Source: UBA4582 sp965657335
GTDB lineage: Bacteria > Pseudomonadota > Gammaproteobacteria > Pseudomonadales > Azotimanducaceae
Length of the DNA stretch: 64,000 nt
Reading direction: 5' to 3'
Assembly: GCA_965657335.1 (NCBI GenBank)
Contig: CBFHOH010000003.1
Location: 62,001 to 126,000, forward strand
The notes beneath the pieces are model-generated. The model was not told the origin of the DNA. It was given only the letters and a program-made list of their open reading frames with translations, and ran no database searches. Position numbers and translations under genes: made by a program. Shown one piece after another: positions 54,687 through 63,797 of the stretch (position 1 is the stretch's first letter; the number at the start of each line of letters is the position of its first letter).

Positions 54687-55492
54687 TGAGCGGTATCCAT
54701 GCCTTTGCGGATACTCGAGACCAAGCTACCTACTTCTTTTAGAATGACTTCAGGTTCAGATTGGTTTTGCTCCATTAGCTCAACGATGGCAGACCCAACG
54801 ACAGCGCCGTCAGCAATTTTCGAAATCTTTCCCGCAGAGTCAGCATCCTTAATGCCAAACCCGACTAGAATAGGCGTATTTGTCATCGCTTTAAATCTTC
54901 CGACACGTTCTTCTACTTCGGAGTAATTGAGGTTAGACGCACCCGTCGTGCCTTTCAAAGACACGTAATAAATGAAGCCTCTGCTTTTCTCACAGACCAA
55001 TTTAGCTCGATCATTCAGCGTCGTTGGAGATAAAAGGTAAATAGGAGACAATCCTTTCCCGATCATCGCTTCGCCAAGAATTTCTCCCTCTTCAGGCGGC
55101 AAATTAACGATAATGGTTCCGTCGATCCCGGATTCAACCGCTTTATCGACAAAAACGTCATAGCCCATGGCCTCAATCGGGTTAATATAGCCCATGAGCG
55201 CAATCGGTGTTTTTTTGTCTTGCAGTCGAAACTCTTGCGCCATTGCCATCGTGTTTGTCAACGTAGTGCGTGATCGTAACGCGCGCTCGTGTCCCAACTG
55301 AATGACAGGGCCTTCGGCCTCTGGGTCTGTGAAGGGAACACCAAGCTCGATGATATCAGCGCCTTTGCTCACCATTTCGTGCATCAGTTTCACGGTAGTC
55401 TCTGATTCCGGATCCCCTGCTACAATGTAAACTACAAGTGCTTTCTTGCCGCTATTTCGCAAAGTAGAAAAACGTTCTTCAAACCGATTCAA
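54683..55492 (-). CDS. trpA: Tryptophan synthase alpha chain
   Basis: 269 residues from a TTG start at 55492 with GGAG upstream. It cleaves indole-3-glycerol phosphate. Catalytic Glu49 is in IIELGVPFTDPEAEGP. The residue equivalent to E. coli Asp60 is here Glu60 (PEAEGP instead of P-x-A-D-G-P), noted as a difference in a key position. The rest is normal (FIYYVSLKGTTGAS, LVGFGIKDADSAG). It follows trpB by 57 nt and overlaps folC by four. Confidence 0.95.
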   Translation of the reverse strand: MNRFEERFSTLRNSGKKALVVYIVAGDPESETTVKLMHEMVSKGADIIELGVPFTDPEAEGPVIQLGHERALRSRTTLTNTMAMAQEFRLQDKKTPIALMGYINPIEAMGYDVFVDKAVESGIDGTIIVNLPPEEGEILGEAMIGKGLSPIYLLSPTTLNDRAKLVCEKSRGFIYYVSLKGTTGASNLNYSEVEERVGRFKAMTNTPILVGFGIKDADSAGKISKIADGAVVGSAIVELMEQNQSEPEVILKEVGSLVSSIRKGMDTAQ

Positions 55493-55549
55493 ACTTGTTA
55501 CTCCTGTTCTGTAAAGTCGATATCAACCCGATTAGGAAAATACTTCGAG

Positions 55550-56791
55550 CTACGATAAAGAAATACCATCAATACCGGCCATCGTTGGGATGTCCTTGTC
55601 ACCGCGACCTGATAGGTTAATGACCAAAATTTCTTCGGGTTTCATCTGAGCGGCCATCTTCATCGCGTGAGCCACCGCATGTGCCGATTCAAGCGCGGGG
55701 AGAATACCCTCCAGCAAGTTGAGCTGACGAAACGCAACCAGCGCTTCTTCATCATCGATTGTGACGTATTCTGCGCGTTTAATATCCTTTAGCCATGAGT
55801 GCTCTGGACCAACACCGGGATAGTCAAGTCCAGCGGAAACGGAATGCGTATCAAGAATCAATCCGTCCTCGTCTTGCATCAGGTAAGTCCGGTTTCCGTG
55901 TAAGACACCTACAGAACCAACGCTTAAGGGCGCCGCGTGTTCTCCTGTTTCCATACCATGACCTGCTGGCTCAACACCAATTAGCCGCACAGAAGAATCA
56001 TCAATGAAAGGGTAAAACATACCCATTGCGTTCGACCCACCACCAACACAAGCTACAAGCGCATCAGGCAGTCGACCATATTGGTCTTGGCACTGGCGCT
56101 TGGTTTCTTTCCCTATGACCGACTGAAAATCGCGAACAAGCATGGGATACGGATGGGGACCAGCGACCGTGCCTATGATGTAATACGTCGAATCAACGTT
56201 TGCCACCCAATCTCTCATCGCCTCACTGAGCGCGTCTTTTAGCGTTTTTGTGCCGCTATCAACAGGCACAACAGTCGCACCGAGTAACTTCATACGATAT
56301 ACATTAAGGCTTTGGCGAGCGATGTCTTCCGTGCCCATATAGACGCAGCACTCAAGTCCAAAACGCGCAGCGACTGTAGCAGATGCGACGCCATGTTGCC
56401 CGGCCCCGGTTTCTGCTATGACTCTGGGCTTACCCATATGTTTCGCCAACAGCGCTTGACCGATACAGTTGTTAATTTTGTGCGCACCGGTGTGATTTAG
56501 ATCTTCACGTTTCAGTAAGATCTTTGCGCCGCCCACATGTTTAGTTAGGCGTTCGGCGTAGTACAGGGGCGACTCTCGGCCAACATAGTCTTTGAGATCC
56601 TGCTCAATCTCAGCAATGAACGCTGGGTCATTTTTCAGGCGTCTGTATTCAGTCTCCAGCTCACTAATTGCAGCCATCAATGTCTCAGATACGAACTTGC
56701 CACCGTAGCGGCCGAAATAACCACGTTCATCCGGCATAACACTGGTCAACTCATTGCTGCCAGCCGGGATGTTGTATTGCTCGTTACTCAT
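55550..56791 (-). CDS. trpB: Tryptophan synthase beta chain
   Basis: 413 residues. The PLP enzyme joins indole and serine to tryptophan. The PLP lysine is in LNHTGAHKINN (Lys105), and the phosphate loop is GGGSNAMGMF. Typical start DERGYFGRYGGKFVSETL. It begins immediately after trpF (stop at 56792), so trpFBA is one unit. No amphipathic or regulatory extension is seen. Confidence 0.98.
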   Translation of the reverse strand: MSNEQYNIPAGSNELTSVMPDERGYFGRYGGKFVSETLMAAISELETEYRRLKNDPAFIAEIEQDLKDYVGRESPLYYAERLTKHVGGAKILLKREDLNHTGAHKINNCIGQALLAKHMGKPRVIAETGAGQHGVASATVAARFGLECCVYMGTEDIARQSLNVYRMKLLGATVVPVDSGTKTLKDALSEAMRDWVANVDSTYYIIGTVAGPHPYPMLVRDFQSVIGKETKRQCQDQYGRLPDALVACVGGGSNAMGMFYPFIDDSSVRLIGVEPAGHGMETGEHAAPLSVGSVGVLHGNRTYLMQDEDGLILDTHSVSAGLDYPGVGPEHSWLKDIKRAEYVTIDDEEALVAFRQLNLLEGILPALESAHAVAHAMKMAAQMKPEEILVINLSGRGDKDIPTMAGIDGISLS

Positions 56792-57445
56792 CTAACTACT
56801 GCTCCTGTCGGCAGCTATCGCTGCACTGATAAAACTCTGAATTTTGGTTCGATCTTTTTTACCGGGCGCTGACTCTACGCCGCTGCTGACATCGACCGCG
56901 AATGGTCTCACTGTGGTGATGGCTGAACCGACATTCTCTGGCGTCAATCCTCCGGCCAACACGACACTGTAGTCACTTACACCCGTTCCTCGCTCACGCT
57001 GTTGCAACATTTTCCAGTCAAATGTTTTACCAGTACCTCCAAACAATTTAGGCTCATGAGCATCAAATAAGAAACCCTGACTCTCCGGATTGTTTGAGAC
57101 TTCAATATTTAGCTGTTCGAGTGACTTGACCCTGACAGCTTTCATATAAGGCAAATCAAATTGCGCACAGAACTCGCTTGTTTCGTCACCGCTAAATTGC
57201 AGCAAATCAAAACTCACGCGTTGACAAGCTTCGCGGACGAAGGCTTCAGTCGCATTCACAAACAACCCAACGATCGTCACATACGGCGGCAACTGTTTGA
57301 CAATCTGATTCATCTCCGACAACGGCAGGTAACGCGGGCTTTTTTCATAATTGTTAAAACCGAGTGCATCGACACCCGCGTCAATAGCCGCTAGCGCATC
57401 GTCTATATTGGTGATACCACAAATCTTGATTCTTGTACGTTTCAT
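56792..57445 (-). CDS. trpF: Phosphoribosylanthranilate isomerase
   Basis: 217 residues. TIM-barrel enzyme converting phosphoribosylanthranilate to CdRP in tryptophan synthesis. Catalytic Cys is in KICGITNIDDAL, catalytic Asp in AVDVSSGVESAPGKKD, and GLTPENV binds phosphate. No clear ribosome-binding site precedes the ATG. A terminator-like hairpin lies 28 nt upstream. Confidence 0.97.
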   Translation of the reverse strand: MKRTRIKICGITNIDDALAAIDAGVDALGFNNYEKSPRYLPLSEMNQIVKQLPPYVTIVGLFVNATEAFVREACQRVSFDLLQFSGDETSEFCAQFDLPYMKAVRVKSLEQLNIEVSNNPESQGFLFDAHEPKLFGGTGKTFDWKMLQQRERGTGVSDYSVVLAGGLTPENVGSAITTVRPFAVDVSSGVESAPGKKDRTKIQSFISAAIAADRSSS

Positions 57446-57472
57446 ACTGTCATCTGGGGTTACAGGGGTGAT

Positions 57473-57507
57473 AAAAAAGTGCGCAAGTTTACCAGAATAG
57501 GCGCACT
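57473..57507 (-). terminator. Terminator (or attenuator) between truA and trpF
   Basis: On the minus strand AGTGCGC (57507-57501) pairs with GCGCACT (57484-57478) and is followed by six T (the A-run 57473-57478 on the top strand overlaps the stem end). It is 19 nt after the truA stop and 28 nt before the trpF ATG. It either ends truA or attenuates entry into trpFBA-folC. Confidence 0.75.
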
Positions 57508-57525
57508 GCTACCTAGTTCTGAGCA

Positions 57526-58314
57526 TCAACGATCAAACATTGGCATCGCAGGCCCGCTAGGAACGCCAAAAGCGGGCGGATAGGTGACACCCACCAGAAA
57601 TAACCCATTAGGGCTCGCGGTAATACTTCCCTGATTACGATCTCTTAACTCGAGCAATTCTGCTACCCAAGTGGGCGCTTTTATTCCTGCCCCAACATCC
57701 ATTAGCGCGCCGGCGATATTCCGCACCATATGATGCAAAAATGCGTTCGCCGTGATATCGATCTTGATAAGGTCCTCCACCCTAGACACATCAATGGCCG
57801 TCACATTTCTCATCGGAGTGCGAGACTGACAATGAGAGGCTCTGAATGATGAAAAATCATTTTCACCTAGTAGGAACTGAGCCGCCAAATGCATAGCCCC
57901 AGCATCGAGCGGCCGATGATCTCTGGTAACAGTTTGATCGTCTACTGCGGAGCGAATCCTTGAATTACGAATATAGTAGCAGTAGCGACGCGCTGTTGCC
58001 GAGAACCTTGCGTTAAAGTCAGCATCAACATAGCCACTCCATACAACGGCAATAGAATCAGGCAAATGCGCGTTACTACCGAAAATCCACGCTTTTTCAG
58101 GCCGCTTGGCAACCGTATCAAAATGCACTATTTGATGTGTCGCGTGAACGCCAGAATCGGTTCTGCCAGCGCAGGTGACCTGGACAGGATGATTTGCAAC
58201 TTGGCTGAGTGCTTTCTCCAAATAGTCTTGGATCGTGTCTACGCCACTGCTTTGCGCTTGCCAGCCATGAAATTGAGTACCAATATATTCAATGCGGAGT
58301 GCAACTCTAGCCAA
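57526..58314 (-). CDS. truA: tRNA pseudouridine(38-40) synthase
   Basis: 262 residues. It modifies uridines 38-40 in the anticodon stem-loop. The catalytic Asp53 is in CAGRTDSGVHATHQ. DFSSFRASHCQSRTP and MVRNIAGALMDVG are family motifs. Conserved location between fimV and trpF. A terminator-like hairpin follows. Confidence 0.97.
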   Translation of the reverse strand: MARVALRIEYIGTQFHGWQAQSSGVDTIQDYLEKALSQVANHPVQVTCAGRTDSGVHATHQIVHFDTVAKRPEKAWIFGSNAHLPDSIAVVWSGYVDADFNARFSATARRYCYYIRNSRIRSAVDDQTVTRDHRPLDAGAMHLAAQFLLGENDFSSFRASHCQSRTPMRNVTAIDVSRVEDLIKIDITANAFLHHMVRNIAGALMDVGAGIKAPTWVAELLELRDRNQGSITASPNGLFLVGVTYPPAFGVPSGPAMPMFDR

Positions 58315-58366
58315 ACTATCACCCTGCTATGCCTATTGGTTTAATAAATCCCGAATGAACGCGCGG

Positions 58367-61300
58367 CTAGTCAGAAAGAGATGCCAGCAATTCGTTTGCC
58401 TGTGCGATTTCCGCCGCTGTTCCATCGCGGCTCACTTCCTTTAGTACCTCCCGCGCGCCCTCTTTGTCACCCATATCGATATATGCTCGGGCGAGATCGA
58501 GCTTAGTTTCAGTATCTTCTTCCAGATCGAATTCATACTCGTCTTCAAGATCAATATCATCGCCTTCAAGATCTAAGTCGCCATCGCTTAACTCTATTTC
58601 AAATGCCTCACTCTGTTTGTCTCCAGTGTTCAGTGCATCATCAAGCGCCAGCGCTTCCTCAAGATCAAAATCCGAGTCCTCTAAGTCGAGTTCGAGCCTA
58701 TCGTCATCAAGATCAAGGTCCTCGCCGAAGTCACCGGTCAGGTCATCTTCTAGTTCAAAGCTGTCGTCTAGCTCAGGGCTGTCGTCTCGCTCAGGGCTGT
58801 CTTCATCAGAAGATTTGGTCCCGTTCGTTGGATTAGTCTCACTATCCATTTCGAGATCCAGGTCACCGTCAAGATCGTCATCTAGGTCCAGATCGCCGTC
58901 TAAATCAAGGTCAAGGTCGCCGTCTAGGTCTTCGCCTAATTCAAGGTCGTCTAATTCTAGGTCGTCTAATTCTAGGTCGTCTAACTGAAGGTCGTCTAGA
59001 TCAAGATCTTCATCCGAATCTTCAGCTGTATCTGAAGGCTCAGCCAAATCATTGTCATCAAGGTCAAGACTGGTTGTGTCTAGCTCTAATGTTGCGTCTA
59101 GGTCGTCATCGACCAGAGTCAGATCAGGGCTTGCCTCATCTACTTCAAGCGTAGCGTCTGAATCTTTGTCACTAGGACCAAGGTCCTCATCGAGACTCAG
59201 ATCGTCATCAAGATCAAGGTTTGAAAGTTCGTCAGCGGACGCTTCCAAAACAACCGTTGGCGCTTCCTGTTCAATGCCATCTTCTTCAATCTCTAACTCA
59301 AACGCTGGTGTTTCAGCTAACGGGTCATCGAGACTTGGTTCAAATTCATCATCGAGCTCAAGTGTGCTATCCGAACCTTTTTCCAGATCTACATCAGCTA
59401 CGGTCGGCTCAGGTTCGTCATCGAGGTCTAAGTCTAAATCGAGGTCAAGGTCAAGATCGAGGTCAAGATCGAGATCAAGATCGTCTTCCGAGTCGAGATT
59501 GTTATCGTCCTCTCCGCTATCGAGGTCATCGAGCTCAAAAGAAAGGTCATCGTCTTCGACCGACTCGCCTATCGCAACAATAGGCTCAGCGCTTATGGTC
59601 GTCGCATCCACGGACGCGGCGGTAGATTCTGCTGCGCCTGGTATTTTCGCCTGAAGCACCAGCGCCTGCTCATTCGCGACTTCATCACCCAGCGTTTTAA
59701 GCCGGTCGAATTGCAGATTAAATCCTTCGCTGTCTTCCGTCTGGACATAGACTTCAAGCAGCTTCAATTGAATATCAACCCGGTCTGGTTCAGCCTCTAT
59801 CGCGTTTTGGAGGAAAGTAATTGCCTGAGGGAATCGACCATACGCAATATAAATCTCAACCTCACTGATGACGTCCGCCGTCTGCGGCGTCATGTCCTCT
59901 TCCTCTTCTTCCTCCTCTACAAATTCTGAAACATCATCGCCGAGTTCGGGCAGCCCTGCCACTTCAAGCTGAGGCGCCTCACTAGCTTCATCCTCCAACG
60001 CGTCATCGTAGGATATTTCTTCCTGCTGCCTGCGACGCATGAAAAACAAACCTCCAGCAACGCCAACTACTAGCAGTGCTGCCAGCAAGCCAAGGACGAT
60101 TGGGTTGCCAAGCAACGAACCATCATTCGATGACGACAGTTGTCGATTTGAAGCCTCAGCATCGATACGCGCGGCAGCTTCTGCAGCCTGCATTCTCAGC
60201 ACTTCAGCTCGCAGCGCTGCCAGTTGGTCTTCCTTCAAATTAACCAGTTCTGTTAGCGTATCCATTTGTTCTTGAATTTCTTCTACTCGAACATTTAGCT
60301 CGGCATTTGCCCGATTAGCCCTGTCCAAGTCTTCCTGAGCTACTGCGAGGTTATTTTCCAACGCTTGCGTTCTTTCAGAATCGCCTCCGCCGCCAGCCCT
60401 CTGGCCATTGCTTTGGTCCTGAGCAAGCAATTTGAGCTCTCCGCTACTGGCGGAACTTTCCCTGACCGATGGTGATGATGGCCGTTTTGAGGCATCAAGC
60501 TGAGCAACGCCCCCATCGCGGTACACGTCAAACTCGTCGTTTTGTGCGCGAACTTCCCGCACAGCCATTGCGATGGACTCTTCCCCGATCTCTTTAGCGT
60601 CCGGTATTCGTAATACATATCCCGCTTTCAGTAAATTGATATTGTCGTTAATGAAGGCATCCGGATTGGCTTTCTGAAGTGCAAGCATGGTTTGCTGAAC
60701 AGATACCGTACTGTTTGGCCTCACCTTTGAAGCGATACTCCAAAGCGTGTCGCCTGGACCCGTTACGCCGTAGTCACCACCAAGATCGGCGCGCGACTGC
60801 ATGGTTGAGCGACTGTTATTCTCATCGCCATCGCCTCTACTTGTCGACACAACGGATTGAGTCGACACTCGGTTGAAAGCAATGTCAGCGTTCGCAGCGA
60901 CATTTTTTTCCGTGCTATTTTGTCCACGGTTGCCGCTCGCAGAGGAAGAAACTTCATCGTCTCGAATCACTTCAGTAGGTTTTATCGGCGCAAGGCCCGC
61001 CTCTGTGAATACCGGAGGGTCAAGTAACACCGTGTATTCCCGCAGAATACGACCGCTTGGCCAGAGGACTTCAACAATAAAATTCAGAAAGGGTTCGATA
61101 ATGGGGCGCGAGCTTGTCACTTTGAGAACAAGCTTTCCCTGGGCATTTGCCACAACCGTAAAACGCAGATCTGTCAGGATGTAGTTGCGCTCGACACCGA
61201 TCCTCGCGAAATCATCTTGAGAAGCAAGATTTGGTAGCACCTCGTCGATTGTCAGCGATCCAACGTTCGTGAGTTCTATTTCCGCTTCAAATTGCTGGTT

Positions 61301-61402
61301 GAGCGCAGAACCCAATTCCAGCTTGCCGAGTCCCAACCCGAAGGCTGAACCAGATACCATTAACAAGATAAACGCGCATGCCAACGAGAGCCGCTGAATC
61401 AT
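58367..61402 (-). CDS. fimV: FimV-type polar peptidoglycan-binding protein
   Basis: 1011 residues. A signal peptide (residues about 1-22) is followed by the FimV N-terminal domain (LGKLELGSALNQQFEAEIEL). A LysM domain lies at about 213-266 (TGPGDTLWSIASKVRPN), a coiled coil at about 345-400, and a transmembrane helix at about 429-450. A TPR-like segment follows, then a very acidic Leu/Asp repeat region (about 610-960), and the C-terminal FimV/TPR motif LARAYIDMGDKEGAREVLKEV. In Pseudomonas it organises type IV pili and polar signalling. It lies between asd and truA as in Pseudomonas. Confidence 0.95.
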   Translation of the reverse strand: MIQRLSLACAFILLMVSGSAFGLGLGKLELGSALNQQFEAEIELTNVGSLTIDEVLPNLASQDDFARIGVERNYILTDLRFTVVANAQGKLVLKVTSSRPIIEPFLNFIVEVLWPSGRILREYTVLLDPPVFTEAGLAPIKPTEVIRDDEVSSSASGNRGQNSTEKNVAANADIAFNRVSTQSVVSTSRGDGDENNSRSTMQSRADLGGDYGVTGPGDTLWSIASKVRPNSTVSVQQTMLALQKANPDAFINDNINLLKAGYVLRIPDAKEIGEESIAMAVREVRAQNDEFDVYRDGGVAQLDASKRPSSPSVRESSASSGELKLLAQDQSNGQRAGGGGDSERTQALENNLAVAQEDLDRANRANAELNVRVEEIQEQMDTLTELVNLKEDQLAALRAEVLRMQAAEAAARIDAEASNRQLSSSNDGSLLGNPIVLGLLAALLVVGVAGGLFFMRRRQQEEISYDDALEDEASEAPQLEVAGLPELGDDVSEFVEEEEEEEDMTPQTADVISEVEIYIAYGRFPQAITFLQNAIEAEPDRVDIQLKLLEVYVQTEDSEGFNLQFDRLKTLGDEVANEQALVLQAKIPGAAESTAASVDATTISAEPIVAIGESVEDDDLSFELDDLDSGEDDNNLDSEDDLDLDLDLDLDLDLDLDLDLDDEPEPTVADVDLEKGSDSTLELDDEFEPSLDDPLAETPAFELEIEEDGIEQEAPTVVLEASADELSNLDLDDDLSLDEDLGPSDKDSDATLEVDEASPDLTLVDDDLDATLELDTTSLDLDDNDLAEPSDTAEDSDEDLDLDDLQLDDLELDDLELDDLELGEDLDGDLDLDLDGDLDLDDDLDGDLDLEMDSETNPTNGTKSSDEDSPERDDSPELDDSFELEDDLTGDFGEDLDLDDDRLELDLEDSDFDLEEALALDDALNTGDKQSEAFEIELSDGDLDLEGDDIDLEDEYEFDLEEDTETKLDLARAYIDMGDKEGAREVLKEVSRDGTAAEIAQANELLASLSD
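58946..59005 (-). repeat. 15-nt tandem repeat inside fimV
   Basis: Four copies (58946-58960, 58961-58975, 58976-58990, 58991-59005), the first two identical, the third and fourth diverged. They encode consecutive LDDLE-type pentapeptides at residues about 799-818 of FimV. Confidence 0.85.
59420..59485 (-). repeat. Hexamer-like repeat coding for Leu-Asp alternation in fimV
   Basis: A run in which the coding strand repeats GAYCTY-type hexamers, encoding alternating Leu and Asp at residues about 639-661. The near-repetition at DNA level makes slippage and length variation likely. Confidence 0.85.
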
Positions 61403-61621
61403 TGTTTTTATTCCTCTCCACTCTCAAAAAGATTGAACACTACGAAGTAACACGATCTTGTTCTGGACACAAAACCGGGGTCGTTCTGAAATAATTTCCC
61501 AAACACGATAGCTGCCAATCCGCCAACAACAATCAACCTAAACGGTTCTCGAAATCGGCCCATAACTCACCGACGTCAAATCCTCGAAACAGTCTCCGAT
61601 AGTTGTTCTAAGTATCGCTTA

Positions 61622-62650
61622 CTAAAGTTGCTTTAGCAAAACTTCCGCGATTTGTATACTGTTTAGCGCAGCGCCTTTTCGAACATTGTCGGAGACAATC
61701 CAGAGGTTAAGTCCATTGATGTCAGAGAGATCATCACGGATACGGCCAACAAAGACATCGTCATGACCTGAAGAATCAACGACGGCTGAGGGATAGCTGT
61801 TGCTTGAAAGATCATCAATCACCGTAACGCCTGCAGCATTTTCAAGTAACGCACGCGCTTCACTCGCCGCTAGTGGTGATTTGGTGCGAATATGAACGGC
61901 TTCAGAGTGACCAAAGAAAACCGGCACCCTGACACAGGTAGGATTTACCGCGATAGTCTCGTCACCGAAAATTTTGTGTGTCTCCCAGACCATTTTCATC
62001 TCTTCGTTACTATAACCATTGTCTTCAAAACTACCGATGTGCGGTATTACGTTAAACCCAATCTGACTCGAAAACACGTCGCCTTTTGGCGCATCCTCGA
62101 TTGACTGACCATTGAGCAATCTGGCTGTTTGCCCTGCTAGCGCCTCGATCCCACTTTTGCCAGCCCCTGAAACGGCCTGATACGTTGAAACATTGATACT
62201 CTGTATCCCTACAGCATCATAAATTGGCTTGAGCGCTACGAGCATTTGAATAGTGGAGCAATTTGGGTTGGCTATGATGTTCTGGGGTGCATAATCCCCG
62301 ATACTTTCCGGATTCACCTCAGGCACGACCAGAGGTATATCCGGATCCCTGCGAAAACAGCTGGTGTTATCGATGACAATACAGCCCTGCCTGGCGGCAA
62401 TAGGCGCGTATACCTCGGAAATACTCCCGCCAGCCGAAAACAGACCTATTTGGGTGTTGCTGAAGTCGAAGTGCGCGAGATCCTGAACCACCAGTGATTT
62501 ACCTTGAAACTGCAAGCGAGTGCCCGCTGAACGCTCACTTGCCAGCAATGTCAACTCCCCCACCGGGAAGTTGCGTTCCGCCAGCATCTCAAGCATCACC
62601 TCTCCGACAGCGCCGGTTGCCCCTACAATTGCTACATTTGCCTTGTCCAC
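61622..62650 (-). CDS. asd: Aspartate-semialdehyde dehydrogenase
   Basis: 342 residues from the GTG at 62650 (GGAG eight bases upstream, MDKANVAIVGATGAVG); a TTG at 62671 is an alternative with no good ribosome-binding site. It reduces aspartyl phosphate for lysine, threonine and methionine synthesis. The cofactor motif is VGATGAVG, and the catalytic Cys is in ANPNCSTIQM. It is followed by fimV as in Pseudomonas. Confidence 0.96.
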   Translation of the reverse strand: MDKANVAIVGATGAVGEVMLEMLAERNFPVGELTLLASERSAGTRLQFQGKSLVVQDLAHFDFSNTQIGLFSAGGSISEVYAPIAARQGCIVIDNTSCFRRDPDIPLVVPEVNPESIGDYAPQNIIANPNCSTIQMLVALKPIYDAVGIQSINVSTYQAVSGAGKSGIEALAGQTARLLNGQSIEDAPKGDVFSSQIGFNVIPHIGSFEDNGYSNEEMKMVWETHKIFGDETIAVNPTCVRVPVFFGHSEAVHIRTKSPLAASEARALLENAAGVTVIDDLSSNSYPSAVVDSSGHDDVFVGRIRDDLSDINGLNLWIVSDNVRKGAALNSIQIAEVLLKQL

Positions 62651-62773
62651 TTCATCTTCTCCAATAGTCAACGGGCGCTTGCTTCAGAGAGAGCAAACAA
62701 GTTGATTCACGCTACATTTTCAGGTTGCGCATGTTAGGATGCTTTGCGCCATAACTCAAATTCATATTTTTTA

Positions 62774-62787
62774 TATTATTAATAATA
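62774..62787. promoter_or_regulatory. AT-rich palindrome between asd and LysR gene
   Basis: TATTATTAATAATA, a perfect 14-bp palindrome within a very AT-rich stretch at 62760-62790, between divergent asd (start 62650) and the LysR-type regulator (start 62905). It contains a T-N11-A dyad, the generic LysR-type operator pattern. Confidence 0.4.
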
Positions 62788-62904
62788 ATTTGGAATGAAA
62801 AAAGCTGGCAGGTTTCACGCTAGTCCACCAAATACTTCAGCCAAAAACTCAGACTTGTCTCAGCTAACAACTTATCCAACAATTCATTCAAAAACTCACT
62901 TGCC

Positions 62905-63789
62905 ATGATAGACCTTGAGGGTATCAAAGCGTTCATTGCCGTAGCGGAGACCCACTCCTTTTCTGTGGCCGCCGAGCGCTTGCATCTTACCCAGCCAGCC
63001 GTCAGCAAACGGATCGCGCTACTGGAAAACCAGATGCAAGTGAGGCTGTTTGATCGCATTGGTCGCACGGTGACGCTTACTGAAGCTGGCCGCGAACTGG
63101 AGCCCCGGGCTAAGCTGATCTTTAGTAGTATTGAAGACACGCACAGAGCCATCAGTAATCTCAATGGTGCCGTATCCGGACCGCTGGCGCTTGCAACCAG
63201 TCATCACGTTGGCTTGTGGCGCTTGCCGAACATCTTGCGGCGCTATACGGCACTGTATCCAGAGGTAAATCTGGACCTTCGATTTATGGATTCTGAGGTA
63301 GCCCATGAACAGATCGTGCAAGGCAATCTCGAACTAGGCATCATAACCCTCGCACCGACGCCCCATGATCGATTAACCGCTACCCGATTGTGGAGGGATG
63401 AGCTGAAGTTTGTTTGCGCACCGGATCATCCCTTGGGAAAATCGACAGAGATCACACTTGCTGCTCTATCCCAATTTCCCGCAATTTTACCCGACATGAG
63501 CACTTTTACCGGCAGAATCGTCAAACAACTATTCGAAAAAGAGCAGTTATCGCTCAACGTGAGTATGTCCACCAATTATCTGGAAACCATCAAAATGCTA
63601 ATTGGGGTGGGTCTTGGCTGGAGCGTTCTTCCAAAGTCAATGCTCGACTCGAGTCTTCACATGCTTGATATCGATTCAGTAAACATACATCGTGATCTGG
63701 GAGTTATTCACCACGTCCAACGAACTTTATCGAATGCTGCAAGCGCATTTCTTGATCTATTGGTACATCGACAATCGAATCAGCCATAG
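62905..63789 (+). CDS. LysR-type transcriptional regulator
   Basis: 294 residues. The N-terminal winged helix-turn-helix is at about 5-64 (FIAVAETHSFSVAAERLHLT, QPAVSKRIALLENQ). The effector-binding domain has GPLALATSHHVGLWRLPN and PDHPLGKS. In Pseudomonas a LysR gene heads leuCDB-asd in the same position; here it directly neighbours asd divergently. Regulation of asd is possible but unproven. No clear ribosome-binding site precedes the ATG. Confidence 0.92.
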   Translation: MIDLEGIKAFIAVAETHSFSVAAERLHLTQPAVSKRIALLENQMQVRLFDRIGRTVTLTEAGRELEPRAKLIFSSIEDTHRAISNLNGAVSGPLALATSHHVGLWRLPNILRRYTALYPEVNLDLRFMDSEVAHEQIVQGNLELGIITLAPTPHDRLTATRLWRDELKFVCAPDHPLGKSTEITLAALSQFPAILPDMSTFTGRIVKQLFEKEQLSLNVSMSTNYLETIKMLIGVGLGWSVLPKSMLDSSLHMLDIDSVNIHRDLGVIHHVQRTLSNAASAFLDLLVHRQSNQP

Positions 63790-63797
63790 AAGCTGAT

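Noticed and set aside
58464..59654. Long Ser/Arg-rich open frames on the plus strand opposite fimV (58464-58988 and 59052-59654)
   Set aside because: They are antisense to the Leu/Asp repeat region. Repetitive codons on one strand give stop-free, Ser/Arg-rich frames on the other, and no ribosome-binding site or domain supports them.
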